Shown piece after piece: positions 16,866-26,161 of a DNA stretch of 64,000 bases. The notes beneath the pieces are model-generated. The model made no database searches. It had not been told where the DNA came from and saw only the letters and a program-made list of their open reading frames with translations. The DNA comes from Kitasatospora arboriphila. GTDB taxonomy: Bacteria > Actinomycetota > Actinomycetes > Mycobacteriales > Mycobacteriaceae. Every line of letters starts with the position of its first letter. Positions within the stretch are counted from its first letter, which is position 1. A program made the position numbers and the translations under genes. Location of the stretch: NCBI RefSeq assembly GCF_000717275.1, contig NZ_JNYV01000006.1, positions 154,182 through 218,181 of the forward strand, in the 5' to 3' direction.

Positions 16866-17846
16866 ATGCGCCGGGCGTTCAATCATGGAAAAATCATCGG
16901 CAGCGTGGTGGCTGCGTTGTCGCTCCTGGCGGCAGGTTGTAGCTCCCCAGACGACGAATCCTCCGACAACGGAACTTACGAACCGGTGGTTGTCGAGCAC
17001 CAGTTCGGTTCCACCACAATCGATTCTGACCCGATGACGGTGGTCACGTTGACGGGCAGCTGGACCGATTCCCTCATCGCGCTCGACGAACCGATCAAAG
17101 CCCGGTACGTGACCGAGGGGTACGCCGGCGAGAACAACCGATTCGAGTGGACTCCGGAGAACGACGCCGAGGTCATCACCTTTTTCGGCACGGAATCCAT
17201 CAGCGTCCCTCAACTCGCTGCCCTCGCGCCAGATCTCATCCTCGCCGGTTATCTCGGCAGCGAGGACGAATACAAGCGGATCAGCCAGGTGGCCCCGACC
17301 ATTCCGGTGATGGCCAAGGATGCGGTCATGGACTCCTGGCAAGACGTGACCTTGACGGCGGGCCGAATCTTCGGCAAAGAAGACAAGGCACAGTCACTGG
17401 TGGACGATGTGGAATCGCAGGTCGCCGACTTCAAGACGGATCATCCTGCAGCACAGGGCAAGACGTTCTCGTTCGGACAGCTGACCCAAGAAGGTCAAGT
17501 CGGTGTGGTCGCCGACGACACCGATCCGGTCAGCAAGTTGATGTCGTCGATGGGCATGGTTCTGGACCCCAAGGTCAAAGAGGTCGCCGAAGGCCAGACC
17601 CGCGTACTGATCTCGCGTGAACGCACCGATCTGTTGAACTCCGACTTGCTCATACTCTGGCCACTGAGCGGCGATCCGGCTGCGTTCGAAGCGCTACCGG
17701 GCTGGTCGAATCGGACAGCCGTCAAGAGCGGTGCGGTGGTGTACGTGAACAACAACAACGCGGCGGCACTGAGTGAGCCGACGATCTACTCCGTTCCCTA
17801 CGCGTTGAACCTCATCGGGGCGGCGGCGGACAAGATCCCCGGCTGA
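16866..17846 (+). CDS. Fe3+-siderophore ABC substrate-binding lipoprotein
   Basis: Exported solute-binding protein of 326 aa in the FepB/FhuD group. A positively charged N-terminus, hydrophobic core and lipobox LLAAGC at about residues 21-26 give a membrane-anchored lipoprotein. The class III binding-protein fold is shown by VEHQFGSTTIDSDPMTVVTL near the N-terminus and the LAALAPDLILAGY segment. A GAAGGGTGAAGC ribosome binding site fits the ATG at 16866, and an iron box stands just upstream, so expression should rise under iron limitation. No permease or ATPase genes are nearby. Its stop abuts the stop of the convergent VWA gene with no gap. Confidence 0.88.
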   Translation: MRRAFNHGKIIGSVVAALSLLAAGCSSPDDESSDNGTYEPVVVEHQFGSTTIDSDPMTVVTLTGSWTDSLIALDEPIKARYVTEGYAGENNRFEWTPENDAEVITFFGTESISVPQLAALAPDLILAGYLGSEDEYKRISQVAPTIPVMAKDAVMDSWQDVTLTAGRIFGKEDKAQSLVDDVESQVADFKTDHPAAQGKTFSFGQLTQEGQVGVVADDTDPVSKLMSSMGMVLDPKVKEVAEGQTRVLISRERTDLLNSDLLILWPLSGDPAAFEALPGWSNRTAVKSGAVVYVNNNNAAALSEPTIYSVPYALNLIGAAADKIPG

Positions 17847-19019
17847 TCACATCCCACGCGCCGCGAGCTCCTTCGACGTCGCCCAAGCCGCGATGTCGCC
17901 GCGACCGATGGCCACCGCAAGAAGTTCCGGGAAAGCGTCGGGTGTGCATGCAAAAGCCGGTATCCCCATGGCGGACAGCGCCGTTGCGATGTCCCGATCG
18001 AATGCCGGCGCACCCTCATCGGACAGCGCCAGCAGCACGATGACCTGCACTCCGGCCGCTGTCATGGCAGCGACCCGGGCCAGCATCTTCTCGCGGAGCC
18101 CGCCCTCGTAGAGGTCGGAGATGAGGACGAAGATCGACTCGGCAGGTCGGGTGATCAGGCCCTGGCAGTAGGCGATCGCCTGGTTGATGTCGGTACCACC
18201 GCCGAGGGTCGCGCCGAACAAGACGTCCACCGGGTCTTCCAGTTCGTCTGTGAGATCCACGATTTCGGTGTCGAATAGCACCAGGGACGTCTTCACCGAC
18301 CGCATCGACGCCAGCACCGAACCGAAGATCGACGCGTACACGATCGACGACGCCATCGATGCCGACTGGTCGATCGCCACGATGACGTCGCGACCCAGAC
18401 GTTGGGCCCGTCGACCATGCCCCACCAGGTGCTCGGGGATCACCGTTCGGTAATCCGGTTGATAGTGCTTGAGATTCCTGGCGATCGTGCGATTCCAGTC
18501 GATGTCACCCGGTCGCGGACGATGCGTTGTTGCCGCCCGGTTCAGCGCACCGATGACGGCCGCACGCGTCTGATCGGCCACTCGGCGCTCGACGTCGTCC
18601 ACCACCTTGCGGACCAGAGCGCGCGCCGATGCCCTCGACGTCTCCGGGATGGCCTTACCTAGCCCGATCAGTGTGCTCACCATCTCGATGTTCGCCTCGA
18701 CGGTATCCATCAACTCCGGCTCGGCGAGCAGTTTGGTGATGCCCAGACGTTCGACGGCGTCCCGCTGCATCACCTGAACCACGTTCGAAGGGAAGTACTT
18801 TCGGATGTCACCCAGCCAACGGGCCACCGACGGCGCCGACCCGCCCAATCCGCCTCTGCGCGAACGGTCCGACTCATAGAGGGCGGCCAGCGATCGATCC
18901 ATCCCCTGCATGTGTCCGGGATCGGGCGTCCCGAGCGGCTCATCCGCCGCAGTGCCCACCACCATTCGCCAGCGTCGGAGCCTGGTGTCTTCGACCGGGT
19001 CTGATTCATCGAGAGACAT
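17847..19019 (-). CDS. VWA domain protein of the MoxR/DUF5682 operon
   Basis: Protein of 390 aa whose C-terminal half is a von Willebrand factor A domain with an intact metal site: DQSAS at Asp217-Ser219-Ser221, and LISDLYEGG late in the domain. The N-terminal half is helical and lacks a signal peptide or membrane segment, so it is cytoplasmic. It is the last gene of a five-gene operon; its ATG at 19019 lies inside the 3' end of the DUF5682 gene (14-bp overlap), and longer in-frame starts would run far into that gene. VWA proteins of this kind normally act with a MoxR ATPase, encoded here two genes upstream. Confidence 0.85.
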   Translation of the reverse strand: MSLDESDPVEDTRLRRWRMVVGTAADEPLGTPDPGHMQGMDRSLAALYESDRSRRGGLGGSAPSVARWLGDIRKYFPSNVVQVMQRDAVERLGITKLLAEPELMDTVEANIEMVSTLIGLGKAIPETSRASARALVRKVVDDVERRVADQTRAAVIGALNRAATTHRPRPGDIDWNRTIARNLKHYQPDYRTVIPEHLVGHGRRAQRLGRDVIVAIDQSASMASSIVYASIFGSVLASMRSVKTSLVLFDTEIVDLTDELEDPVDVLFGATLGGGTDINQAIAYCQGLITRPAESIFVLISDLYEGGLREKMLARVAAMTAAGVQVIVLLALSDEGAPAFDRDIATALSAMGIPAFACTPDAFPELLAVAIGRGDIAAWATSKELAARGM

Positions 19020-21405
19020 CTGCGCCCTCCTTCGCCGCTGGCGTGGACTCCGGAGCAGACAGCCCGAGCAGTGCGGCGACAACGGCGACAGCGGGCGCCG
19101 CACGCTCCGGGTCGACCGACGACGGAGCCGCCACCTGCACCACACCTCCGCCGATACTCTTCACCGATTCGGCGATGTTGCGGCGGATCCCGGCCTCGAA
19201 CACACTGAACGTGCGCCGCAGCAACGGGACCAGCTCGGTGAACTGCTCGTCGGGCAGTCCGGCCAACCAGTGGTCGATGACGGCCAGCAGCGACCGATCG
19301 TGCACCAGCAGCAGGCCTCCCCCACCGATGAAACCGTCGATCCAGGCAGCCTTGTCCGCGGGCACAGCACCCACCGAGAGCGCACGATGCAACCGCGTTG
19401 CCGCCTCATCGCCGTCGATCTCCCTGGAGTCGAGCAGGATTCGGACGATGCGACCGACCAGAGAACCGTGCAGATCCCGACGATCGGCAAGGCCGCGGAG
19501 CACGCCACGCCAGTTCGCTGCTTCTTCTCTGGCCACCCCACCCTGTTCGAGCAGCGCAGTCACCTCGTGCACCTGATCGATCAACGTGCGGAATTCGGCG
19601 GCAGCGTCCGCGCCGAGTCCGGTGATCGCAGCGGGCAGTCCCGCAGAGACCCGGACCAGCAACGATGTGGTGACGTCGGCAAGGGCGCTGGTGTCGGTGC
19701 CCCGCACATCGCCGTAGCGCAAGGCCCGCGACAGGGCAGGCAGAGCACTCATCAGATGCTCCACATCGCGGTCGAGCGCAGCGCGGTCGCGTAAGGCGTT
19801 CAGGACCTGGCTCACCGCTTCGGGGAGGTCGGCGAGAAGCGCCTGCTCGAGCACAGCGGTGACCCCGGACAACCTAGATGCCTTGACCGCGCGCTCGATC
19901 AGTCTGTTGGTCGCGGCAGCCTCCACCGTGGTCCCCCACGCCGATGCGACCACGATGTCGACCGCGAAATCGGGCTTCCACGCCACGAGCCAGCCCTCCT
20001 TGAAGGTGCCCGAACCGCTCACGTCTTCCGGAACGCCCCAGTCGATGGATAAGGCCGCAAGCCGATGCAGCAGAACCGACTTCGCCAGATCAGGAGGTCT
20101 GCGCAGGTCCAACACGAGTTCGCGCACCATGGGTTCGATCTTGAGCCGGGCCGAACGGGCGACAGCCCGCAGATCCGCCTCCAGAGGTACCGTCGGGGCG
20201 TCCGTCGGCGTGGACCCCAGCTGCTCCCCGATCACCAGCTCGTCAGTGATCAGCCGCATCACCGTGTCGTCGCCGTCGCACATCACCGCCTCGGTCGCCT
20301 CGCTCACCTCCGCTAGCCCCGGCAGCGGTCGCCGCCGGAGCGTCGACAGACTCTCGGCGAGCCGGGCGGCCTCGATAATGTGCGCAGACGAGATCCCGAT
20401 GTCTTTGGCGCGCAACAGGTGTGCGACCTTGATCAGCCACCGGGTGATCACGTCCTGATGCTGCGTGAACAGGTGGTGGTACCAACCGGGCGACACCACC
20501 CCGGCGCCATAGCCCGAGGTGAACGCCAGTCGCGAGTGTGTCCACGGCACCCACGCCAGTTTCGCCCGTACCTTGGGAGTGCCGCGCAGCACTTTCGCAT
20601 CCGCTGTTGCGGGCGGCAACTTTCCCATCAACGCCGGGGCGTGCCACGCTCCACAGATCACCGCAACCTTCTGCACGCCTAACTCTTTGAGCGCTTTACG
20701 CAGCACCTGACGCATATGCGCCTCGCGTCGTTCCTCGTGCAGTCGTTCATCGAGATCGCCCACCGCCGGAAGTTCATCGCGCAACGCGCTCATCGCCTCG
20801 GCAATGGCATCGAAACCCCCACCATCCGAGCGAGTTTCGATGACGTCATCCCACCATCGTTCCGGATCGTCGTACCCGGCCGCGTCGGCGAGCACTCCGA
20901 TGGGATCGGTCCGTACGGGGGCACCCGCGTCGAGCCCACCCGGTTCGGCCAGGTCAAGGGTGAGGTCATCGTCCGCCGGTTCGGTCCCGCTCCGGCCACC
21001 ACCACCGCTGTGGGCCAACACCATCGAGGCAGGGAGGTCACAGAATCGGACCGGCCGGGCATTGTCGACGGCCCAGCGCATGGCCTGCCACTCGGGAGAA
21101 AACGCAGCGAAGGGCCAGAATGCCGCAACCGCCGGTTTGGTTACCGCATACGCGAGGATGGCGACAGGCGGCGACATCTCGTCCGACCCGACGAAGCCAA
21201 CAAGTGGGTCGGCATCCGCCGGTCCTTCGATCAGCACGATGTCCGGGTCGATGCGCCTCAACTCGGCCAGAACGCCACGGGCCGAACCCGGCCCGTGGTG
21301 CCGTATCCCGAGCACGTAGGTGCCCGGGCCAACATCTTCGGGACGCCCTGTGTCGAGCGCCTGCGGCGACGTGGTGTCGACACTCTGCTCCGACACCGCC
21401 GTCAA
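19006..21405 (-). CDS. DUF5682 protein, predicted TraB/TIKI/EreA-like enzyme
   Basis: Protein of about 799 aa with no membrane segments. I recognise it as DUF5682 from memory. The N-terminus has GIRHHGPGS at residues 33-41, then PDIVLIEGPAD with Glu60, and CGAWHAP at roughly residue 255. This GxxH...S / E / GxxH layout resembles the TIKI/TraB/ChaN/EreA superfamily of predicted hydrolases; that link is my inference. The remaining 500 residues are mostly helical and may be a scaffold. The TTG at 21405 overlaps the MoxR stop (TTGA) and follows GAGAGG by 7 bases; a GTG at 21396 is the alternative. Function unknown. Confidence 0.8.
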   Translation of the reverse strand: MTAVSEQSVDTTSPQALDTGRPEDVGPGTYVLGIRHHGPGSARGVLAELRRIDPDIVLIEGPADADPLVGFVGSDEMSPPVAILAYAVTKPAVAAFWPFAAFSPEWQAMRWAVDNARPVRFCDLPASMVLAHSGGGGRSGTEPADDDLTLDLAEPGGLDAGAPVRTDPIGVLADAAGYDDPERWWDDVIETRSDGGGFDAIAEAMSALRDELPAVGDLDERLHEERREAHMRQVLRKALKELGVQKVAVICGAWHAPALMGKLPPATADAKVLRGTPKVRAKLAWVPWTHSRLAFTSGYGAGVVSPGWYHHLFTQHQDVITRWLIKVAHLLRAKDIGISSAHIIEAARLAESLSTLRRRPLPGLAEVSEATEAVMCDGDDTVMRLITDELVIGEQLGSTPTDAPTVPLEADLRAVARSARLKIEPMVRELVLDLRRPPDLAKSVLLHRLAALSIDWGVPEDVSGSGTFKEGWLVAWKPDFAVDIVVASAWGTTVEAAATNRLIERAVKASRLSGVTAVLEQALLADLPEAVSQVLNALRDRAALDRDVEHLMSALPALSRALRYGDVRGTDTSALADVTTSLLVRVSAGLPAAITGLGADAAAEFRTLIDQVHEVTALLEQGGVAREEAANWRGVLRGLADRRDLHGSLVGRIVRILLDSREIDGDEAATRLHRALSVGAVPADKAAWIDGFIGGGGLLLVHDRSLLAVIDHWLAGLPDEQFTELVPLLRRTFSVFEAGIRRNIAESVKSIGGGVVQVAAPSSVDPERAAPAVAVVAALLGLSAPESTPAAKEGADVSR

Positions 21406-22511
21406 GATCCGACCTCTCGGCACGCCCGGTAGAAGTCGGCCCAATCCTTGCGTTCGCGCACAACGGCTTCCAGGTACTCCGTCCACACCACCGCATCGGC
21501 GACCGGGTCTTTGACCACGGCGCCCAGGATTCCTGCGGCAGTGTCGGAGGGTCGGAGTACACCGTCCCCGAAGTGGGCCGACATCACCGCACCGTGCGTG
21601 ATCACGGAGATCGCCTCGGCCGTCGACAAGGTGCCGGACGGCTGCTTCACCCGGGTCCGGCCGTCAGCCGTGAGCCCCGACCGCAGTTCGCGGAACACCG
21701 TGACCACCCGGCGGATCTCGTCGGACGCACTCGGGATCTCCGGCAGATCCAGCGTCTGCCCGAGGGCTTGGACGCGCTGCGTCACGATCGCGACCTCCTC
21801 GTCGGCGGTCGCGGGCAGCGGCAGGACCACCGTGTTGAAACGACGACGAAGGGCCGACGACAGATCGTTCACACCGCGGTCCCGGTTGTTCGCGGTGGCG
21901 ATCACCGAAAATCCTTTGGCCGCTTGCACTTCGGTGTCGAGTTCGGGTATGGGGAGCGACTTCTCCGACAACACCGTGATGAGCGCATCCTGCACATCGG
22001 ACGGGATGCGGGTGAGTTCCTCGATACGTGCGATCTTCCCTTCGCGCATCGCGGTCATGATCGGTGATGGAACCAGTGCCTGCTCACTCGGGCCCTCGGC
22101 CAGCAGTCGGGCATAGTTCCATCCGTAGCGAATCGCTTCCTCCGGAGTACCGGCGGTGCCCTGGATCAACAGGGTGGAGCGGCCGCTGATGGCGGCTGTG
22201 AGGTGCTCGGACATCCACGTCTTGGCTGTACCGGGTACCCCGAGCAGCAACAGCGCCCGGTCGGTCGCAAGTGTCGCGACCGCCACCTCGACCAGGCGCC
22301 GGGGCCCGATGTATTTGGGAGAGATCGTCGTTCCGTCGTCCAGCGTGCCGCCCAACAGATAGGTCACCACCGCTGCTGGGGACAAGTTCCAGTGTGGCGG
22401 CCGGGGCCGGTCGTCGGTGCCGGCGAGCGCCGTCAGCTCGTGCGCATACAGTTGCTCTGCATGAGGTCGCAGGATGTCTGTGTTCACCGTGGACGCATCA
22501 GGGTCTGTCAC
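21402..22511 (-). CDS. MoxR-family AAA+ ATPase
   Basis: Cytoplasmic AAA+ ATPase of 369 aa. It has Walker A GVPGTAKTW at 91-99, the pre-sensor region ARIEELTRIPSDVQDALITVLSE in the Walker B position, sensor 1 VIATANNRDRGVNDL and an arginine-finger-like ALRRRF. MoxR proteins act as chaperone-like remodelling ATPases with a VWA partner. The GTG at 22511 overlaps the stop of the DUF5691 gene (GTGA) with GGAGATGAA before it; starts further upstream would run into that gene. Third gene in the SWIM-DUF5691-MoxR-DUF5682-VWA operon. Confidence 0.88.
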   Translation of the reverse strand: MTDPDASTVNTDILRPHAEQLYAHELTALAGTDDRPRPPHWNLSPAAVVTYLLGGTLDDGTTISPKYIGPRRLVEVAVATLATDRALLLLGVPGTAKTWMSEHLTAAISGRSTLLIQGTAGTPEEAIRYGWNYARLLAEGPSEQALVPSPIMTAMREGKIARIEELTRIPSDVQDALITVLSEKSLPIPELDTEVQAAKGFSVIATANNRDRGVNDLSSALRRRFNTVVLPLPATADEEVAIVTQRVQALGQTLDLPEIPSASDEIRRVVTVFRELRSGLTADGRTRVKQPSGTLSTAEAISVITHGAVMSAHFGDGVLRPSDTAAGILGAVVKDPVADAVVWTEYLEAVVRERKDWADFYRACREVGS

Positions 22512-23995
22512 TTCATCTCCTCGGTGATCGCGGCACGCAGGATCAGCGCCCACTTGAGTGGTTCGAGCAACTGGGGCCAGCCGCCCTTCATCCGGTCGGC
22601 GACCGCGTCGATCTGTTCGATCCATCGGTGGCCTGGTCCGACGGGGAGGCCGGTACGCAGGTGGTCGACCAGCCCACGCCAATGCCAGAGTTGTGTTCCA
22701 GAACCCGCGATCGCTTCCCGCAGAACGAGGTTGAGGGCTGTCGCGGCGACCTCGTCCGGCCACGGCACCGGTAGGTGTGGCAGCACTGCTCCGGGCGGGC
22801 GTCGGTTGCGTAACCACCACACGGCCGCCTCAGCCCTCTCTGCCTCGTCGAGCACTCCGACAAGGCCGGGTTCGGCGCCTTTCCATCGGTACAGAGCCCG
22901 GGCCCACGTCGCGCTGTGCTGCGCGACGGCGGCAGCACTCCACGCGCCGAGGACGAGGTCGGCGTCGTCATCGGCGACCGCCTCGACCACAGAGTCCGGA
23001 TCTTTGCCGAAGATGCCCTCCCACAACGACAGTGGTGCTCTCTCGAGAACCTGGCGGGCAAGCCATGCGCCCGCCCCGGTTCCCCGCGGCGGTGTGGGAT
23101 CGATGCCGTCACGGCGAGCGGCCTGGTCGGCACCCTCGGGTAGTACCAGTGCGATACGCCACCGGCGGCCACCACCGGAACCCACCAGGACAGCGCGGGC
23201 CCGGTCGATCATCCGTTTCTGCAACCCGGAGTCGGGAATCCTGTTGAGCAGGCGGGCGGCACCGGCCCGCACCGATCCCTTGCGGTCGTCGAGGGCCATC
23301 TCGAGAAAAGCCTCGTCGGTGGACGACAGCCCGACCCCGAGCGCGCCGAGCAACGCCGCCCTGACGTCACCGGGCTCCGATGCCCAGGTCTCCTGAAGCC
23401 GGCGCAAGGCGTCGGCCGAATCAGCTGTACGCCAACGACGCAACACCTCCACCCTTGCCGGCGTGTCTCCGAGAGACCACACCTCCTCGACATCGACATC
23501 GGGCTCGGCAGCGAGATCTCGGGCCGGGAGGATGCCGGGGATGTCACTGACATCGCTGAGCCACCGCCCCCGTTCACCGACCAGGACCGCGACTGCAGGT
23601 CTGATGCGGACCTGTCTGGCGGTACGTTGCAGCAGTGCCGGGATCATCGCCGGCGGCACTCGCAGGTCGCGGGCGGCCATGGATTCGATGGCCCAGGTGG
23701 CCAGCTCTTCACCGGAATCGAGTGCCTGGCCGAGCAGTCCGGCAAGCCGCTCGTTCATTACCGGACGGTCCTCGTCCGGTGCGGGCGCCATCGCGTCCAC
23801 GTGAGGGCCGGCCGGCATCCCGGCCCGGACGGCCACCGTGTCGAGGGCCGCGATGGAGAAGACCGCTGCCACGGCATCTGTGCGGTCGATCCGGCCCACC
23901 GGTTCGGCGATGGCCGGGTCGAAGTCGGTCATCTCGAGCGCTTTGCCACCCACCCCCACCGTGGCCGCGGACACCAATTCGTCCCAGGCGTTCAC
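22508..23995 (-). CDS. DUF5691 family protein
   Basis: Protein of 495 aa recognised from memory as DUF5691, of unknown function. It is rich in leucine, alanine and tryptophan with helical repeats resembling HEAT-type solenoids (for example DVRAALLGALGVGL and RKGSVRAGAARLLNRIP in the middle). No membrane segment, signal peptide or catalytic motif is evident. The GTG start overlaps the SWIM gene stop (GTGA) and its own stop overlaps the MoxR start. Its conserved place between the SWIM and MoxR genes suggests an adaptor or substrate-binding part of the complex. Confidence 0.75.
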   Translation of the reverse strand: MNAWDELVSAATVGVGGKALEMTDFDPAIAEPVGRIDRTDAVAAVFSIAALDTVAVRAGMPAGPHVDAMAPAPDEDRPVMNERLAGLLGQALDSGEELATWAIESMAARDLRVPPAMIPALLQRTARQVRIRPAVAVLVGERGRWLSDVSDIPGILPARDLAAEPDVDVEEVWSLGDTPARVEVLRRWRTADSADALRRLQETWASEPGDVRAALLGALGVGLSSTDEAFLEMALDDRKGSVRAGAARLLNRIPDSGLQKRMIDRARAVLVGSGGGRRWRIALVLPEGADQAARRDGIDPTPPRGTGAGAWLARQVLERAPLSLWEGIFGKDPDSVVEAVADDDADLVLGAWSAAAVAQHSATWARALYRWKGAEPGLVGVLDEAERAEAAVWWLRNRRPPGAVLPHLPVPWPDEVAATALNLVLREAIAGSGTQLWHWRGLVDHLRTGLPVGPGHRWIEQIDAVADRMKGGWPQLLEPLKWALILRAAITEEMK

Positions 23996-25335
23996 GCCGC
24001 GCCTATCTGCTGCACCGAAAGTGGTTCGGTTGCAATCGGATCAAGCCCTTCCGATCCCAATTCGCCGAAGACCTGCACCGCGTGGCCGCCGGAGATGGCC
24101 AGCAGGGTGTACCAGCGGTCGTCGGAGGTGTCGAGCCTCACCGACGCGCCGTCATCGTCGACGAGCAACCTGACCCCGTCAGCGACGGCGGGGCGCCCGA
24201 CAATCGCCACCGGAAACGACTGCAGCCAGGGATCTTTCGCTATTGCGTCGGCCCGATCGGCGAGTGCGGCCGAGACGGTGTCGCCGAGCAGGGGTACCCC
24301 CGAAGCGGCCAGATCAGGCGGCCTCATCCCGAGGTCGCCGTCGGCAACCAGCGCGCGCAGCGGCGGCGACCCCGGATAGAAGTACAGCGGACCGTCGAAG
24401 ACCATGCCCGCGAGGAACCGGCCGTCGAGCCCGGCCGTGGTGGGCGCGAACGACAACACCACCGCGCGCCTTCCGGTGCCGCTGCCCCACAACCAGATCC
24501 GGCGGGTGACCAGCTGCTCATCATCTCGGTCACGAACGGCCACGATCTTCCAGGTGTCGCTCACGGGTGCGCTCGCCAACACGTCGGCCCGGGCAACCGG
24601 GTAGCCGACGTGCCTGCGAACGTTGGCGGCCATCGCCGGCTCGAGGTCACGCAAGGATCGATGTGCCTGCACCAACAACCGAAGCATCGCCAGTTCTCGG
24701 AGCAGCCGCTCGGGCCAGCGGGTGCCCGTCACCATCGCAGGCAGCTCACGCACCCGGCGCGCCAGGCCAGGTGCCTGCGCATCGACGAGTCGCGCCGCCA
24801 CCGGATCGAAACGCCGGTAAGGATCCGCCTCCGCACCGGCCAAGCCGCTGCGCACCTGGTCATCGAGCCACATCTCGAACTCGTCCAGGCCGCCGGCGAC
24901 GCGGAGTTCTCGCTGCTGTGCAGTGCGGGCGGCACGTTCGGGATCTTTCGGTTCCGCTCGGACGGGACGCGACGGCGCTGCGGCGGCTTTCGCTGTCCGC
25001 TCATCAATCCACGGTCTGGCAAAGTCTGCGACCTGCGGTTCTTCAGGCACACCACCCGCAGCCCAGAGCAACATCAGCCCGAGCGCGTGCTTGCAGGGGA
25101 ACTTCCGCGAAGGACAGGAGCACTTGTAGGCAGGACCGCTCAGATCGACGATCGTCTGGTAGGGATTTCTGCCACTGCCCCGGCACAGCCCCCACAACAC
25201 GTTGTCGGTGCAACCTTGCGAGGACCACGGCGCGGATACGGAGAGTTTACGGCCCGCCGCCTGCGAACCCGGATCAGGGGCGAGCGCCAGTACCTGCTCG
25301 GCCCGCCATCGCTGTGTGCCCACACTTCCAACCAA
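23992..25335 (-). CDS. SWIM zinc finger protein
   Basis: Protein of about 447 aa with a SWIM zinc finger near the N-terminus: Cys72, Cys74, Cys81 and His83 in CSCPSRKFPCKH. SWIM fingers bind DNA or protein. The rest has no recognised domain. The first codon is uncertain: TTG at 25335 is used here, GTG at 25323 is possible, and neither has a good ribosome binding site. It starts 34 bp after the stop of a TetR gene on the same strand, and its stop overlaps the DUF5691 start. It heads the five-gene operon ending at 17847, so it may supply target recognition for the MoxR/VWA machine. Confidence 0.82.
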   Translation of the reverse strand: MVGSVGTQRWRAEQVLALAPDPGSQAAGRKLSVSAPWSSQGCTDNVLWGLCRGSGRNPYQTIVDLSGPAYKCSCPSRKFPCKHALGLMLLWAAGGVPEEPQVADFARPWIDERTAKAAAAPSRPVRAEPKDPERAARTAQQRELRVAGGLDEFEMWLDDQVRSGLAGAEADPYRRFDPVAARLVDAQAPGLARRVRELPAMVTGTRWPERLLRELAMLRLLVQAHRSLRDLEPAMAANVRRHVGYPVARADVLASAPVSDTWKIVAVRDRDDEQLVTRRIWLWGSGTGRRAVVLSFAPTTAGLDGRFLAGMVFDGPLYFYPGSPPLRALVADGDLGMRPPDLAASGVPLLGDTVSAALADRADAIAKDPWLQSFPVAIVGRPAVADGVRLLVDDDGASVRLDTSDDRWYTLLAISGGHAVQVFGELGSEGLDPIATEPLSVQQIGAA

Positions 25336-25369
25336 CCACAGAGCCCGGACAACCGCATCGACCGGGAGT

Positions 25370-26038
25370 TCAGAGGTTCTTGGCGACCTCTCGGAACGTC
25401 TGGTACGTGGCTTTGAGCGTGTCTGCCGCCACGGTCGAATCGGTCATCGAGCCGGCCTGCCCGCAGCGCCAGGTGTCGAGCGAGATGTGCATGAGCGACA
25501 TGTACACCGAGACGATGACACGCACCCGTGCGTCGTCGGCGGGTACTTCCATCCGCTCCGCGATCTTGTCGGTGATGCTGCGGAGCTTCCTGTCGCCGAG
25601 CTCCATACTGCGCGCATTCACAGACGGCGCGTTCTGGATGATGCGGTTCATCGTCTCGAACCGCGAGAGATCCACTGCGCCGACGGGGCATCGACCGCCG
25701 AGGATCTGCACCTGTGCGTTGATCAGTGCCTCGATCTCGTTACCGGTTCGCGGTTGCGCGTCGAGGGAGTCGGTCATGGCCACGATCATGTCTTCGACCG
25801 GCGCGAGCACAACGTCCTCTTTGGTCGCGAAGTACCGGTTGAACGTACGGGGCGAGATGTCCGCAGCGTCCGAGATCTGATCAACCGTGGTGGCCTCGAA
25901 GCCTTGTTCGTCACACAACTTCAGGGCAGCCGCGATCAGCCGATCACGGGTCTGCACCTTCTTGCGTTCCCTGAGACCGGCCCTGACCTGGCCAGTTGCG
26001 GCTTGTACGAGTGTCACGTCCACATGATAACTCGACAT
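25370..26038 (-). CDS. TetR-family regulator
   Basis: Repressor of 222 aa (from ATG 26038). The N-terminal helix-turn-helix has RLIAAALKLCDEQGFEATT and IADISPRTF-like NRYFATKEDV features of the family, followed by a ligand domain. It is divergent from a DHA2-family exporter with 123 bp between the starts, the usual layout for a repressor of its neighbouring pump. A longer frame from 26137 would cover the promoter region and is rejected. Its 3' end lies only 34 bp before the SWIM operon, so some read-through is possible. Confidence 0.82.
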   Translation of the reverse strand: MSSYHVDVTLVQAATGQVRAGLRERKKVQTRDRLIAAALKLCDEQGFEATTVDQISDAADISPRTFNRYFATKEDVVLAPVEDMIVAMTDSLDAQPRTGNEIEALINAQVQILGGRCPVGAVDLSRFETMNRIIQNAPSVNARSMELGDRKLRSITDKIAERMEVPADDARVRVIVSVYMSLMHISLDTWRCGQAGSMTDSTVAADTLKATYQTFREVAKNL

Positions 26039-26060
26039 CTCAGAAAATGCTGCGGAGCGC

Positions 26061-26119
26061 GCCAATTGGCAATGTCCGTATTTTGTCTCTTGACGACTTC
26101 TGTCTGACTCTGCCACTAT
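26061..26119 (+). promoter_or_regulatory. putative TetR operator and exporter promoter
   Basis: A perfect palindrome GCCAATTGGC at 26061-26070 lies between the divergent TetR and exporter genes. A -35-like TTGACG at 26090-26095 is followed after 18 bp by CACTAT at 26114-26119, about 43 bp before the exporter start. Assignment is by position and sequence pattern only. Confidence 0.45.
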
Positions 26120-26161
26120 TGCCGAGGACCCAATCACCCCCTCTTCAGATATGAGGATCTC

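Noticed and set aside
25202..26107. 301-aa plus-strand frame over the TetR gene
   Set aside because: The minus strand encodes an obvious TetR helix-turn-helix; this frame has no family resemblance.
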